A DNA stretch of 64,000 nucleotides, from contig CM069432.1 of assembly GCA_035610365.1 (NCBI GenBank), positions 7,874,001 to 7,938,000 on the forward strand, written 5' to 3'. The notes under the pieces are model-generated. The model had not been told where the DNA came from and did not search any database. It saw only the letters and a list, made by a program, of their open reading frames with translations. Made by a program: the position numbers and the translations under genes. Positions 1-15,400 of the stretch are shown here, in pieces. The stretch's first letter is position 1. Each line of letters starts with the position of its first letter. Origin of the DNA: Aquatica leii. Lineage: Eukaryota > Arthropoda > Insecta > Coleoptera > Lampyridae.

Positions 1-940
1 ATATTTACCCATAATTTTATTGACCACATACTGTATTTCTGTCATTATTTACTTCAAACTCTACGATATATATTTAATCTTATATTTACCGTCTTTTTTT
101 TTTCAACGTCAACGATATTTCCCCATATTTACCCATAATTTTATTGACCACATACTGTATTTCTGTCATTATTTACTTCAAAATCTACGATATATATTTA
201 ATCTTATATTTACCATCTTTTTCATTCAACGTCAACGATATTTCCCCATATTTACCCATAATTTTATTGACCACATACTGTACTTCTGTCATTATTTACT
301 TCAAACTCTACGATATATATTTAATCTTATATTTACCGTCTTTTTTTTTTCAACGTTAACGATATTTCCCCATATTTACCCATAATTTTATTGACCACAT
401 ACTGTATTTCTGTCATTATTTACTTCAAACTCTACGATATATATTTAATCTTATATTTACCATCTTTTTTTTTCAACGTCAACGATATTTCCCCATATTT
501 ACCCATAATTTTATTGACCACATACTGTACTTCTGTCATTATTTACTTCAAACTCTACGATATATATTTAATCTTATATTTACCATCTTTTTTTTTCAAC
601 GTCAACGATATTTCCCCATATTTATTGATAGAGGTTCGACGGGTCGACCGGCCCCTAACCTCTCACGGTGTAAAATCAAGAAGGAACATAACAAATCAAC
701 CATAATAAATTAGAGAATATTACTACCACTTCGAAACAAACAATCTACATATGAATACAGATAGCAGAAATAGAGAAGATAGAAAGAATGTTGTATTTCT
801 GTCATTATTTACTTCAAAATCTACGATATATATTTAATCTTATATTTACCATCTTTTTTTTTTCAACGTCAACGATATTTGCCCATATTTACCCATAATT
901 TTATTGACCACAAACTGTATTTCTGTCATTATTTACTTGT
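1..940 (+). repeat. Satellite array, first forward block
   Basis: Tandem monomers of about 121 bp. Each contains, in order, cataattttattgaccacat, ctgtatttctgtcattattt, acttcaaactctacgat, a T-tract and caacgtcaacgatatttccc. Five monomers are followed by one spacer unit (623-790) and one further monomer that stops abruptly at the inversion point near 941. The monomer after the spacer reads aaaatctacg where most others read aaactctacg, a position-specific variant seen after almost every spacer in the window. Confidence 0.97.
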
Positions 941-3372
941 AATGACAGAAATCTACAGTATGTGAATCAATCTTATGAATTAAATATAATTAATCATCGT
1001 TGTTTGATTAAAAAGATATTAAATATAGATTAATATATCCCATAGATTTTGAAATAAATGTATTGAAATACAGCATTCCTGTATGACTTTCTGCTATCTA
1101 TATTCATATGTAGGTGACTGTTTCAGTGTAATATTCTCTACGATTTATTATGGTTGATTGTTACTATGTTCACTCTTGATTTTACACCGTGAAAGATTAG
1201 AGTCGATTAAATCAGGCAAATAATGAAATATCGTTGACGATCAGATGAAGATAAATATAAGATTAAATATATATCGTAGGATTTGAAATAAATGACAGAA
1301 ACACATTAACGTGGTCAAAATTAATGAGTCAAATAATGAGATATCGTTGACGTGTGAAAGATGTAAATATAAGTTAAACCTTCCTTATCGTAGGATTGAA
1401 GTAAAATGTGACAGAGTGGTATGTAGTCGATAAAATTAATGAATTAAATATGGGGAAAATATCGTTAACGTTGAAAAAAGACAACAAATGCTAGAGATTA
1501 GGCTGTCGGGTAGAGTTTCTTGCAGAGTGAATAATGGGCCTGGAAGACACATTGGTCGATAAAATTGTAGTTAATGAGTATCGTTGACGTTGAAAGATGA
1601 TCAAATGCTATAAGATTAAATAACTATGTCGTAAGATTTTCCCCAGTAAACAATGACAGATATTTCCCAGTAATGATGTCAAGGTAAGAAGTGAGCCGAT
1701 TATTATCAGGAAATATCGTTGACGATGAAGAAAAGAAAGATATTAAACAAGATTAAATATCTATCGTAGAGTTTGAGTAAATAATGACAGAAATACACGT
1801 AATGTAATGGTCAATAAAGGTAATAGATACAGATGTGAGATTATATCGTTGACATTGAAAGACGATGATATAGATTAAATATATATCGTAGGAGTTTTGT
1901 GTAAATAATGACGAAATTAATGAAATTATTAGTGATATAGTTGTTCGTTGAAGATGGTAGATATAGTTAGAGCGGGTTTGAGCCGACGAGTACGAAATTA
2001 TTGATCCAGTAAAGGTAATGGTGGAAAGTAATGGAGAGTATCGTTGACCGTTGAAAGATGAGTAAATATAAGATTAAATGCTATAAGTTCGTCAGATGGC
2101 GGTATGTGATCAGAAATATAAGGTAATGGGTAAAGTAATGAGTATCGTTGACGCTGATTGAAAGAAGACGGTAAATGGTGGAAATATATCGTCATTGAGC
2201 AGTATATGACGAGTACGGTGCTGTGATCAGTAAAGGTAGCCAGTGTGAAGTAATGAGGTAATGGATTGTGCGTTGGGTAAATATAGTTGAAATAGTGTTT
2301 GATGTGTGGAAGCAGAGCTACGACGATCATGCATGAACATCAAATAATGGGAAAATATCGTTGACGTTGAAAAGAGATAGTAAATTATAAGATTAAATAT
2401 ATCATCGTAGGATTTGAAGTAAATAATGACAGAAATACAGTGTAGTCAGATAGTAAATTATAGATCACAAATGAGGAGAGATATCGTTGACGCGTGAAGA
2501 AAGACTGTAATACTAGATTAAGAGGTTGAGTAAATAATGACGAGAGTACAGTATGTGGTCCCAATAAGGTATGAAATAAGGTGCTATGGGGGAAATATCG
2601 TTGACGTTGAAAAAAGATGAAGTAAATATAAGATTAGAATATATATCGTAGAGTTTGAAGTAAATAATGACAAGCCCAGAAATATGTGTCAATAAAATTA
2701 ATGGGTGCAAATATTTGAATTAATGGTTAAATAAATTGAAGAAGACGACAAATACTGGATTGGAAATACCTATATCGTAGAGTTTTGAAGTAAATAATGA
2801 CAGAAACGAATATGTGATCAGCTAAGGTATGGGCGATAAGAGTATATGGGGAGAGAATATCGTTGACGTTGAACATTTAGGTAAGAAGACGTCTGAAATG
2901 ACATGAGATGTCCAGTAAGGCTGGGGCCCTGACGTTGAATATCGTAGGTATGTAATGGAAGTAAATAATCGCCCAGATATGGAAGTAATGTATGTAAGGC
3001 TACAATAAGGTATGGCAGTAAATATGGGCTAAATATCGATTGACGTTGAAAAAAAAGATTGGCTTCAAATATAAGATTAAACTATATATCGTAGAGTTTG
3101 ACAGGCGAAATAATGACAGGAAATACTGGCATTCTCTATCTTCTATGCTTCTCTCTTCCTGCTAGCACATCATGTATTCATATGTAGGTGTTTCGACGAG
3201 TATGCAGTAATATTCTCTGAATTTGTATCATGGTTGAGTTTGTTATATGTTTCCTTCATAGCTGATTTACACGCCGTGAGGTTAGGGGCCGGTCATTACG
3301 TCAGACCTAACCTCTATCAATAGAAGCATGTAAGAATATGAGGCTGACCTGATGAGCGCGAAGAAAGACGTG
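941..3372 (-). repeat. Inverted, error-rich copy of the satellite
   Basis: From about 945 the same satellite runs in the opposite orientation (for example taaataatgacagaaatac and atatcgttgacgttgaa recur). Small insertions, deletions and substitutions are very frequent compared with the forward array. Reverse spacer units are recognisable at about 1080-1215 and 3135-3315. The order of units mirrors 1-940 about position 945: monomer then spacer going outward on each side. The block ends directly at a run of 100 N. It looks like an unpolished fold-back read rather than genuine diverged satellite. A real old inversion is the alternative. Confidence 0.85.
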
Positions 3373-3472
3373 NNNNNNNNNNNNNNNNNNNNNNNNNNNN
3401 NNNNNNNNNNNNNNNNNNNNNNNNNNNNNNNNNNNNNNNNNNNNNNNNNNNNNNNNNNNNNNNNNNNNNNNN
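3373..3472. other. Assembly gap (100 N)
   Basis: Exactly 100 undetermined bases, the customary placeholder for a scaffold gap of unknown size. The left flank is the inverted low-quality satellite; the right flank starts in the middle of a forward spacer unit (3473-3523). The true distance and content are unknown. Confidence 0.99.
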
Positions 3473-6400
3473 ATCTACATATGTGAATACAGATAGCAGA
3501 AATAGAGAAGATAGAAAGAAATGTTGTATTTCTGTCATTATTTACTTCAAAATCTACGAAATATATTTAATCTTATATTTACCATCTTTTTTTTCAACGT
3601 CAACGATATTTCCCTATATTTACCCATAATTTTATTGGCCACATACTGTATTTCATTCATTATTTACTTCAAACTCTACGAAATATATTTAATCTTATAT
3701 TTACCATCTTTTTCAACGTCAACGATATTTCCCCATATTTATTTCCCCATATTTATTGATAGAGGTTAGGTTCTGACGGTTCGACCGGCCCCTAATCTCT
3801 CACGGTGTAAAATCAGAAGGAACATAAATAATCAACTATAATAAATTAGAGAATATTACTACCACTTCGAAACAAACAATCTACATATGAATACAGATAG
3901 CAGAAATAGAGAAGATAGAAAGAATGTTGTATTTCTGTCATTATTTACTTCAAAATCTACGATATATATTTAATCTTATATTTACCATCTTTTTTTTCAA
4001 CGTCAACGATATTTCCCAATATTTACCCATAATTTTATTGACCACATACTGTATTTCTGTCATTATTTACTTCAAACTCTACGATATATATTTAATCTTA
4101 TATTTACCATCTTTTTTTTTCAACGTCAACGATATTTCCCCATATTTATTTCCCCATATTTATTGATAGAGGTTAGAGGTTCGACGGTTCGACCGGCCCC
4201 TAATCTCTCACGGTGTAAAATCAAGAAGGAACATAAATAATCAACCATAATAAATTAGAGAATATTACTACCACTTCGAAACAAACAATCTACATATGAA
4301 TACAGATAGCAGAAATAGAGAAGATAGAAAGAATGTTGTATTTCTGTCATTATTTACTTCAAAATCTACGATATATATTTAATCTTATATTTACCATCTT
4401 TTTTTTTCAACGTCAACGATATTTCCCCATATTTACCCATAATTTTATTGACCACATACTGTATTTCTGTCATTATTTACTTCAAACTCTACGATATATA
4501 TTTAATCTTATATTTACCGTCTTTTTTCAACGTCAACGATATTTCCCCATATTTGCCCATAATTTTATTGACCACATACTGTATTTCTGTCATTATTTAC
4601 TTCAAACTCTACGTTATATATTTAATCTTATATTTACCATCTTTTTTCAACGTCAACGATATTTCCCAATATTTACCCATAATTTTATTGACCACATACT
4701 GTATTTCTGTCATTATTTACTTCAAACTCTACGATATATATTTAATCTTATATTTACCATCTTTTTTTTAACGTCAACGATCTTTCCCAATATTTACCCA
4801 TAATTTTATTGACCACATACTGTATTACTGTCATTATTTACTTCAAAATCTACGATATATATTTAATCTTATATTTACCATCTTTTTTTGTCAACACGAT
4901 ATTTCCAAATATTTACCCATAATTTTATTGACCACATACTGTATTTCTGTCATTATTTACTTCAAACTCTACGATATATATTTAATCTTATATTTACCAT
5001 CTTTTTTTCACCGTCAACGATATTTCCCCATATTTACCCATAATTTTATTGACCACATACTGTATTTCTGTCATTATTTCGTTCAAACTCTACGATATAT
5101 ATTTAATCTTATATTTACCATCTTTTTTCAACGTCAACGATATTTCCCAATATTTTGCCATAATTTTATTGACCACATACTGTATTTCTGTCATTATTTA
5201 CTTCAAACTCTACGATATATATTTAATCTTATATTTACCATCTTTTTTCAACGTCAACGATATTTCCCCATATTTACCCATAATTTTATTGACCACATAC
5301 TGTATTTCTGTCATTATTTACTTCTATTACGAATATATATTTAATCTTATATTTACCATCTTTTTCAACGTCAACGATATTTCCCAATATTTACCCATAA
5401 TTTTATTGACCACATACTGTATTTCTGTCATTATTTACTTCAAAATCTACGATATATATTTAATCTTATATTTACCATCTTTTTTTTTCAACGTCAACGA
5501 TATTTCCCCATATTTACTCATAATTTTATTGACCACATACTGTATTTCTGTCATTATTTACTTCAAACTCTACGATATATATTTAATCTTATATTTACCA
5601 TCTTTTTTTTCAACGTCAACGATATTTCCCCATATTTATTTCCCCATACTGCATTTATTGATAGAGGTTAGAGGTTCGACGGGTCGACCGGCCCCTAACC
5701 TCTCACGGTGTAAAATCAGAAGGAACATAAATAATCAACCATAATAAATTAGAGAATATTACTACCACTTCGAAACAAACAATCTACATATGAATACAGA
5801 TAGCAGAAATAGAGAAGATAGAAAGAATGTTGTATTTCTGTCATTATTTACTTCAAAATCTACGATATATATTTAATCTTATATTTACCATCTTTTTTTT
5901 TCAACGTCAACGATATTTCCCCATATTTACCCATAATTTTATTGACCACATACTGTATTTCTGTCATTATTTACTTCTAACTCTACGATATATATTTAAT
6001 CTTATATTTACCATCCTTTTTTTTCAACGTCAACGATATTTCCCCATATTTATTTCCCCATATTTATTGATAGAGGTTAGAGGTTCGACGGGTCGACCGG
6101 CCCCTAACCTCTCACGGTGTAAAATCAAGAAGGAACATAAATAATCAACTATAATAAATTAGAGAATATTACTACCACTTCGAAACAAACAATCTACATA
6201 TGAATACAGATAGCAGAAATAGAGAAGATAGAAAGAATGTTGTATTTCTGTCATTATTTACTTCAAAATCTACGAAATATATTTTATCTTATATTTACCA
6301 TCTTTTTTTTTCAACGTCAACGATATTTGCCCATATTTACCCATCATTTTATTGGCCACATACTGTATTTCAGTCATTATTTACTTCAAACTCTACGATA

Positions 6401-9400
6401 TATATTTAATCTTATATTTACCATCTTTTTTTTTCGTCAACGATATTTCCCAATATTTACCCATAATTTTATTGACCACATACTGTACTTCTGTCATTAT
6501 TTACTTCAAACTCTACGATATATATTTAATCTTATATTTACCATCTTTTCTTTTCAACGTCAACGATATTTCCCCATATTTACCCATAATTTTATTGACC
6601 ACATACTGTACTTCTGTCATTATTTACTTCAAACTCTACGATATATATTTAATCTTATATTTACCGTCTTTTTTTCAACGTCAACGATATTTCCCAATAT
6701 TTACCCATAATTTTATTGACCACATACTGTATTTCTGTCATTATTTACTTCAAACTCTACGATATATATTTAATCTTATATTTACCATCTTTTTTTCAAC
6801 GTCAACGATATTTCCCAACATTTACCCATAATTTTATTGACCACATACTGTATTTCTGTCATTATTTACTTCAAACTCTACGATATATATTTAATCTTAT
6901 ATTTTCCATCTTTTTTTCAACGTCAACGATATTTCCCAATATTTACCCATAATTTTATTGACCACATACTGTATTTCTGTCATTATTTACTTCAAACTCT
7001 ACGATATATATTTAATCTTATATTTACCATCTTTTTTCAACGTCAACGATATTTCCCAATATTTACCCATAATTTTATTGACCACATACTGTATTTCTGT
7101 CATTATTTACTTCAAACTCTACGATATATATTTAATCTTATATTTACCATCTTTTTTTCAACGTCAACGATATTTCCCAATATTTACCCATAAGGTTAGG
7201 GGTTCGACGGGTTCAGACCACATACTGTATTTCTGTCATTATTTACTTCAAACTCTACGATATATATTTAATCTTATATTTACCATCTTTTTCAACGTCA
7301 ACGATATTTCCCAATATTTACCCATAATTTTATTGACCACATACTGTATTTCTGTCATTATTTACTTCAAACTCTACGATATATATTTAATCTTATATTT
7401 ACCATCTTTTTTCAACGTCAACGATATTCCCCAATATTTACCCATAATTTCATTGACCACATACTGTATTTCTGTCATTATTTACTTCAAACTCTACGAT
7501 ATATATTTAATCTTATATTTACCATCTTTTTTCAACGTCAACGATATTTCCCAATATTTACCCATAATTTTATTGACCACATACTGTATTTCTGTCATTA
7601 TTTACTTCAAACTCTACGATATATATTTAATCTTATATTTACCATCTTTTTTTTTCAACGTCAACGATATTTCCCAATATTTACCCATAATTTTATTGAC
7701 CACATACTGTATTTCTGTCATTATTTACTTCAAACTCTACGATATATATTTAATCTTATATTTACCATCTTTTTTTTTTCAACGTCAACGATATTTCCCA
7801 ATATTTACCCATAACTTTATTGACCACATACTGTATTTCTGTCATTATTTACTTCAAACTCTACGATATATATTTAATCTTATATTTACCATCTTTTTTT
7901 TTCAACGTCAACGATATTTCCAAATATTTACCCATAATTTTATTGACCACATACTGTATTTCTGTCATTATTTACTTCAAACTCTACGATATATATTTAA
8001 TCTTATATTTACCGTCTTTTTTTTCCAACGTCAACGATATTTCCCAATATTTACCCATAATTTTATTGACCACATACTGTATTTCTGTCATTATTTACTT
8101 CAAACTCTACGATATATATTTAATCTTATATTTACCATCTTTTTTCAACGTCAACGATATTTCCCCATATTTACCCATAATTTTATTGACCACATACTGT
8201 ATTTCATTCTGTCATTATTTACTTCAAACTCTACGATATATATTTAATCTTATATTTACCATCTTTTTTCAACGTCAACGATATTTCCATATTTACCCAT
8301 AATTTTATTGACCACATACTGTATTTCTGTCATTATTTACTTCAAACTCTACGATATATATTTAATCTTATATTTACCATCTTTTTTTTTCAACGTCAAC
8401 GATATTTCCCCATATTTATTGATAGAGAATAGAGGTTCGACGGGTCGACCGGCCCCTAACCTCTCACGGTGTAAAATCAAGAAGGAACATAAATAATCAA
8501 CTATAATAAATTAGAGAATATTACTACCACTTCGAAACAAACAATCTACATATGAATACAGATAGCAGAAATAGAGAAGATAGAAAGAATGTTGTATTAC
8601 TGTCATTATTTACTTCAAAATCTACGATATATATTTAATCTTATATTTACCGTCTTTTTTTTTCAACGTCAACGATATTTCCCCATATTTACCCATAATT
8701 TTATTGACCACATACTGTATTTCTGTCATTATTTACTTCAAACTCTACGATATATATTTAATCTTATATTTACCATCTTTTTTCACCGTCAACGATATTT
8801 CCCCATATTTACCCATAATTTTATTGACCACATACTGTATTTCTGTCATTATTTACTTCAAACTCTACGATATATATTTAATCTTATATTTACCATCTTT
8901 TTTTTTCAACGTCAACGATATTTCCCCATATTTACCCATAATTTTATTGACCACATACTGTATTTCTGTCATTATTTACTTCAAACTCTACGATATATAT
9001 TTAATCTTATATTTACCATCTTTTTTTCAACGTCAACGATATTTCCCCATATTTATTTCCCCATATTTATTGACCACATACTGTAGGTTTCTGTCATTAT
9101 TGCTAACTCTCACGGTGTAAAATCAAAAGGAACATAAATAATCAACTATAATAAATTAGAGAATATTACTACCACTTCGAAACAACGATATCTACATATG
9201 AATACCCATAATTTTAGAGAAGATTGACCACATACTGTATTTCTGTCATTATTTACTTCAAAGTCTACGATATATATTTAATCTTATATTTACCATCTTT
9301 TTTTCAACGTCAACGATATTTCCCCATATTTACCCATAATTTTATTGACCACATACTGTATTTCTGTCATTATTTACTTCAAACTCTACGATATATATTT

Positions 9401-12400
9401 AATCTTATATTTACCATCTTTTTTTTTCAACGTCAACGATATTTCCCCATAATTACCCATAATTTTATTGACCACATACTGTATTTCTGTCATTATTTAC
9501 TTCAAACTCTACGATATATATTTAATCTTATATTTACCATCTTTTTTTTCAACGTCAACGATATTTCTAATATTTACCCATAATTTTATTGACCACATAC
9601 TGTATTTCTGTCATTATTTACTTCAAACTCTACGATATATATTTAATCTTATATTTACCATCTTTTTTCAACGTCAACGATATTTCCCAATATTTACCCA
9701 TAATTTTATTGACCACATACTGTATTTCTGTCATTATTTACTTCAAACTCTACGATATATATTTAATCTTATATTTACCATCTTTTTTTTTCAACGTCAA
9801 CGATATTTCCCCATATTTACCCATAATTTTATTGACCACATACTGTATTTCTGTCATTATTTACTTCAAAATTTACGATATATATTTAATCTTATATTTA
9901 CCATCTTTTTTTTTCAACGTCAACGATATTTACCCATATTTACCCATAATTTTATTGACCACATACTGTATTTCTGTCATTATTTACTTCAAACTCTACG
10001 ATATATATTTAATCTTATATTTACCATTTTTTTTTTCAACGTCAACGATATTTCCCAATATTTACCCATAATTTTATTGACCACATACTGTATTTCTGTC
10101 ATTATTTACTTCAAACTCTACGATATATATTTAATCTTATATTTACCATCTTTTTTTTCAACGTCAACGATATTTCCCAATATTTACCCATAATTTTATT
10201 GACCACATACTGTATTTCTGTCATTATTTACTTCAAACTCTACGATATATATTTAATCTTATATTTACCATCTTTTTTTTCAACGTCAACGATATTTCCC
10301 AATATTTACCCATAATTTTATTGACCACATACTGTATTTCTGTCATTATTTACTTCAAACTCTACGATATATATTTAATCTTATATTTACCATCTTTTTT
10401 TTCAACGTCAACGATATTTCCCAATATTTACCCATAATTTTATTGACCACATACTGTATTTCTGTCATTATTTACTTCAAACTCTACGATATATATTTAA
10501 TCTTATATTTACCATCTTTTTTCAACGTCAACGATATTTCCCAATATTTACCCATAATTTTATTGACCACATACTGTATTTCTGTCATTATTTACTTCAA
10601 ACTCTACGATATATATTTAATCTTATATTTACCATCTTTTTTTTCAACGTCAACGATATTTCCCAATATTTACCCATAATTTTATTGACCACATACTGTA
10701 TTTCTGTCATTATTTACTTCTAACTCTACGATATATATTTAATCTTATATTTACCATCCTTTTTCAACGTCAACGATATTTCCCCATATTTACCCATAAT
10801 TTTATTGACCACATACTGTATTTCTGTCATTATTTACTTCAAACTCTACGATATATATTTTATCTTATATTTACCATTTTTTTTCAACGTCAACGATATT
10901 TCCCCATATTTATTTCCCCATATTTATTGATAGAGGTTAGAGGTTCGACGGGTCGACCGGCCCCTAACCTCTCACGGTGTAAAATCAAGAAGGAACATAA
11001 ATAATCAACTATAATAAATTAGAGAATATTACTACCACTTCGAAACAAACAATCTACATATGAATACAGATAGCAGAAATAGAGAAGATAGAAAGAATGT
11101 TGTATTTCTGTCATTATTTACTTCAAAATCTACGATATATGTTTAATCTTATATTTACCATCTTTTTCAACGTCAACGATATTTGCCCATATTTACCCAT
11201 CATTTTATTGACCACATACTGTATTTCTGTCATTATTTACTTCAAACTCTACGATATATATTTAATCTTATATTTACCATCTTTTTTTTTCAACGTCAAC
11301 GATATTTGCCCATATTTACCCATAATTTTATTGACCACATACTGTATTTCTGTCATTATTTACTTCCAACTCTACGATATATATTTATTCTTATATTTAC
11401 CATCTTTTTTTTTCAACGTCAACGATATTTCCCAATATTTACCCATAATTTTATTGACCACATAGTGTATTTCTGTCATTATTTACTTCAAACTCTACGA
11501 TATTATTTAATCTTATATTTACCATCTTTTTCAACGTCAACGATATTTCCCCATATTTACCCATAATTTTATTGACCACATACTGTATTTCTGTCATTAT
11601 TTACTTCAAACTCTACGATATATATTTAATCTTATATTTACCATCTTTTTTCAACGTCAACGATTTTTCCCAATATTTACCCATAATTTTATTGAACACA
11701 TACTGTATTTCTGTCATTATTTACTTCAAACTCTACGATATATATTTAATCTTATATTTACCATCTTTTTTCAACGTCAACGATATTTCCCAATATTTAC
11801 CCATAATTTTATTGACCACATACTGTATTTCTGTCATTATTTACTTCAAACTCTACGATATATATTTAATCTTATATTTACCATCTTTTTTTTTCAACGT
11901 CAACGATATTTCCCAATATTTACCCATAATTTTATTGACCACATACTGTATTTCTGTCATTATTTACTTCAAAATCTACGATATATATTTAATCTTATAT
12001 TTACCATCTTTTTTTTTCAACGTCAACGATATTTCCCAATATTTACCCATAATTTTATTGACCACATACTGTATTTCTGTCATTATTTACTTCAAAATCT
12101 ACGATATATATTTAATCTTATATTTACCATCTTTTTTTCAACCTCAACGATATCTCCCAATATTTCCCCATAATTTTATTGACCACATACTGTATTTCTG
12201 TCATTATTTACTTCAAACTCTACGATATATATTTAATCTTATATTTACCATCTTTCATTTCCAACGTCAACGATATCTCCCAATATTTACCCATAATTTT
12301 ATTGACCACATCCTGTTTTTCTGTCATTATTTACTTCAAAGTCTACGATATATATTTAATCTTATATTTACCATCTTTTTTCAACGTCAACGATATTTCC

Positions 12401-15400
12401 CAATATTTACCCATAATCTTATTGACCACATACTGTATTTCTGTCATTATTTACTTCAAACTCTACGATATATATTTAATCTTATATTTACCATTTTTTT
12501 TTTCAACGTCAACGATATTTCCCAATATTTACCCATAATTTTATTGACCACATACTGTATTTCTGTCATTATTTACTTCAAACTCTACGATATATATTTA
12601 ATCTTATATTTACCATCTTTTCTTTCAACGTCAACGATATTTCCCAATATTTACCCATAATTTTATTGACCACATACTGTATTTCTGTCATTATTTACTT
12701 CAAACTCTACGATATATATTTAATCTTATATTTACCATCTTTTTTTCAACGTCAACGATATTTCCCAATATTTACCCATAATTTTATTGACCACATACTG
12801 TATTTCTGTCATTATTTACTTCAAACTCTACGATATATATTTAATCTTATATTTACCATCTTTTTTCAACGTCAACGATATTTCCCAATATTTACCCATA
12901 ATTTTATTGACCACATACTGTATTTCTGTCATTATTTACTTCAAACTCTACGATATATATTTAATCTTATAGTTACCATCTTTTTCAACGTCAACGATAT
13001 TTCCCAATATTTACCCATAATTTTATTGACCACATACTGTATTTCTGTCATTATTTACTTCAAACTCTACGATATATATTTAATCTTATATTTACCATCT
13101 TTTTTCAACGTCAACGATATTTCCCAATATTTACCCATAATTTTATTGACCACATACTGTATTTCTGTCATTATTTACTTCAAACTCTACGATATATATT
13201 TAATCTTATATTTACCATCTTTTTTTTTCAACGTCAACGATATTTCCCAATATTTACCCATAATTTTATTGACCACATACTGTATTTCTGTCATTATTTA
13301 CTTCAAACTCTACGATATATATTTAATCTTATATTTACCATCTTTTTTCAACGTCAACGATATTTCCGAATATTTACCCATAATTTTATTGACCACATAC
13401 TGTATTTCTGTCATTATTTACTTCAAACTCTACGATATATATTTAATCTTATATTTACCATTTTTTTTCAACGTCAACGATATTTCCCAATATTTACCCA
13501 TAATTTTACTGACCTCATCCTGTTTCTCTGTCATTATTTACTTCAAACTCTACGATATATATTTAATCTTATATTTACCATCTTTCTTTTTCAACGTCAA
13601 CGATATTTCCCCATATTTACCCATAATTTTATTGACCACATACTGTATTTCTGTCATTATTTACTTCAAACTCTACGATATATATTTAATCTTATATTTA
13701 CCATCTTTTTTCAACGTCAACGATATTTCCCATATTTATTTCCCCATATTTATTGATAGAGAATAGAGGTTCGACGGGTCGACCGGCCCCTAACCTCTCA
13801 CGGTGTAAAATCAAGAAGGAACATAAATAATCAACTATAATAAATTAGAGAATATTACTACCACTTCGAAACAAACAATCTACATATGAATACAGATAGC
13901 AGAAATAGAGAAGATAGAAAGAATGTTGTATTTCTGTCATTATTTACTTCAAAATCTACGATATATATTTAATCTTATATTTACCATCTTTTTTTTTCAA
14001 CGTCAACGATATTTGCCCATATTTACCCATAATTTTATTGACCACAAACTGTATTTCTGTCATTATTTACTTCAAACTCTACGATATATATTTTATCTTA
14101 TATTTACCATCTTTTTTCAACGTCAACGATATTTCCCCATATTTACCCATATTTTATTTCCCCATATTTATTTCTGTCATATTTATTGATAGAGATATAG
14201 AGGTTCGACGGGTCGATGGCCCCTAACCTCTCAACGGTGTAAAATCAAGAAGGAACATAAATAATCAACCATGATAAATTAGAGAATATTACTACCACTT
14301 CGAAACAAACATATCTACATATGAATACAGATAGCAGAAATAGAGAAGATAGAAAGAATGTTGTATTACTGTCATTATTTACTTCAAAATCTACGATATA
14401 TATTTAATCTTATATTTACCATCTTTTTTCAACGTCAACCATATTTCCCCATATTTACCCATAATTTTATTGACCACATCCTGTATTTCTGTCATTATTT
14501 ACTTCAAACTCTACGATATATATTTAATCTTATATTTACCATCTTTTTTCAACGTCAACGATATTTCCCCATATTTACCCATAATTTTATTGACCACATA
14601 CTGTATTTCTGCCATTATTTACTTCAAACTCTACGATATATATTTAATCTTATATTTACCATCTTTTTTCAACGTCAACGATATTTCCCAATATTTACCC
14701 ATAATTTTATTGACCACATACTGTATTTCTGTCATTATTTACTTCAAACTCTACGATATATATTTAATCTTATATTTACCATCTTTTTTCAACGTCAACG
14801 ATATTTCCCCATATTTACCCATAGCAGAAATAGAGAAGATAAAAAGAATGTTGTATTTCTGTCATTATTTACTTCAAACTCTACGATATATATTTAATCT
14901 TATATTTACCTTTTTTTTTTCAACGTCAACGATATTTCCCCATATTTACCCATAATTTTATTGACCACATACTGTATTTCTGTCATTATTTACTTCAAAC
15001 TCTACGATATATATTTAATCTTATATTTACCATCTTTTTTTTTCAACGTCAACGATATTTCCCAATATTTACCCATAATTTTATTGACCACATACTGTAT
15101 TTCTGTCATTATTTACTTCAAACTCTACGATATATATTTAATCTTATATTTACCATCTTTTTCAACGTCAACGATATTTCCCAATATTTACCCATAATTT
15201 TATTGACCACATACTGTATTTCTGTCATTATTTACTTCAAACTCTACGATATATATTTACTCTTATGTTTACCATGTTTTTTCTCGAACGTCAGCGATAT
15301 TTCCCCATATTTACCCATAATTTTATTGACCACATACTGTATTTCTGTCATTATTTACTTCAAACTCTACGATATATATTTAATCTTATATTTACCATCT

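Noticed and set aside
941-3372. Genuinely ancient, diverged satellite in inverse orientation
   Set aside because: The sudden onset, mirror symmetry with the left side, indel-rich pattern and adjacency to a gap fit a fold-back read better. Not fully excluded.
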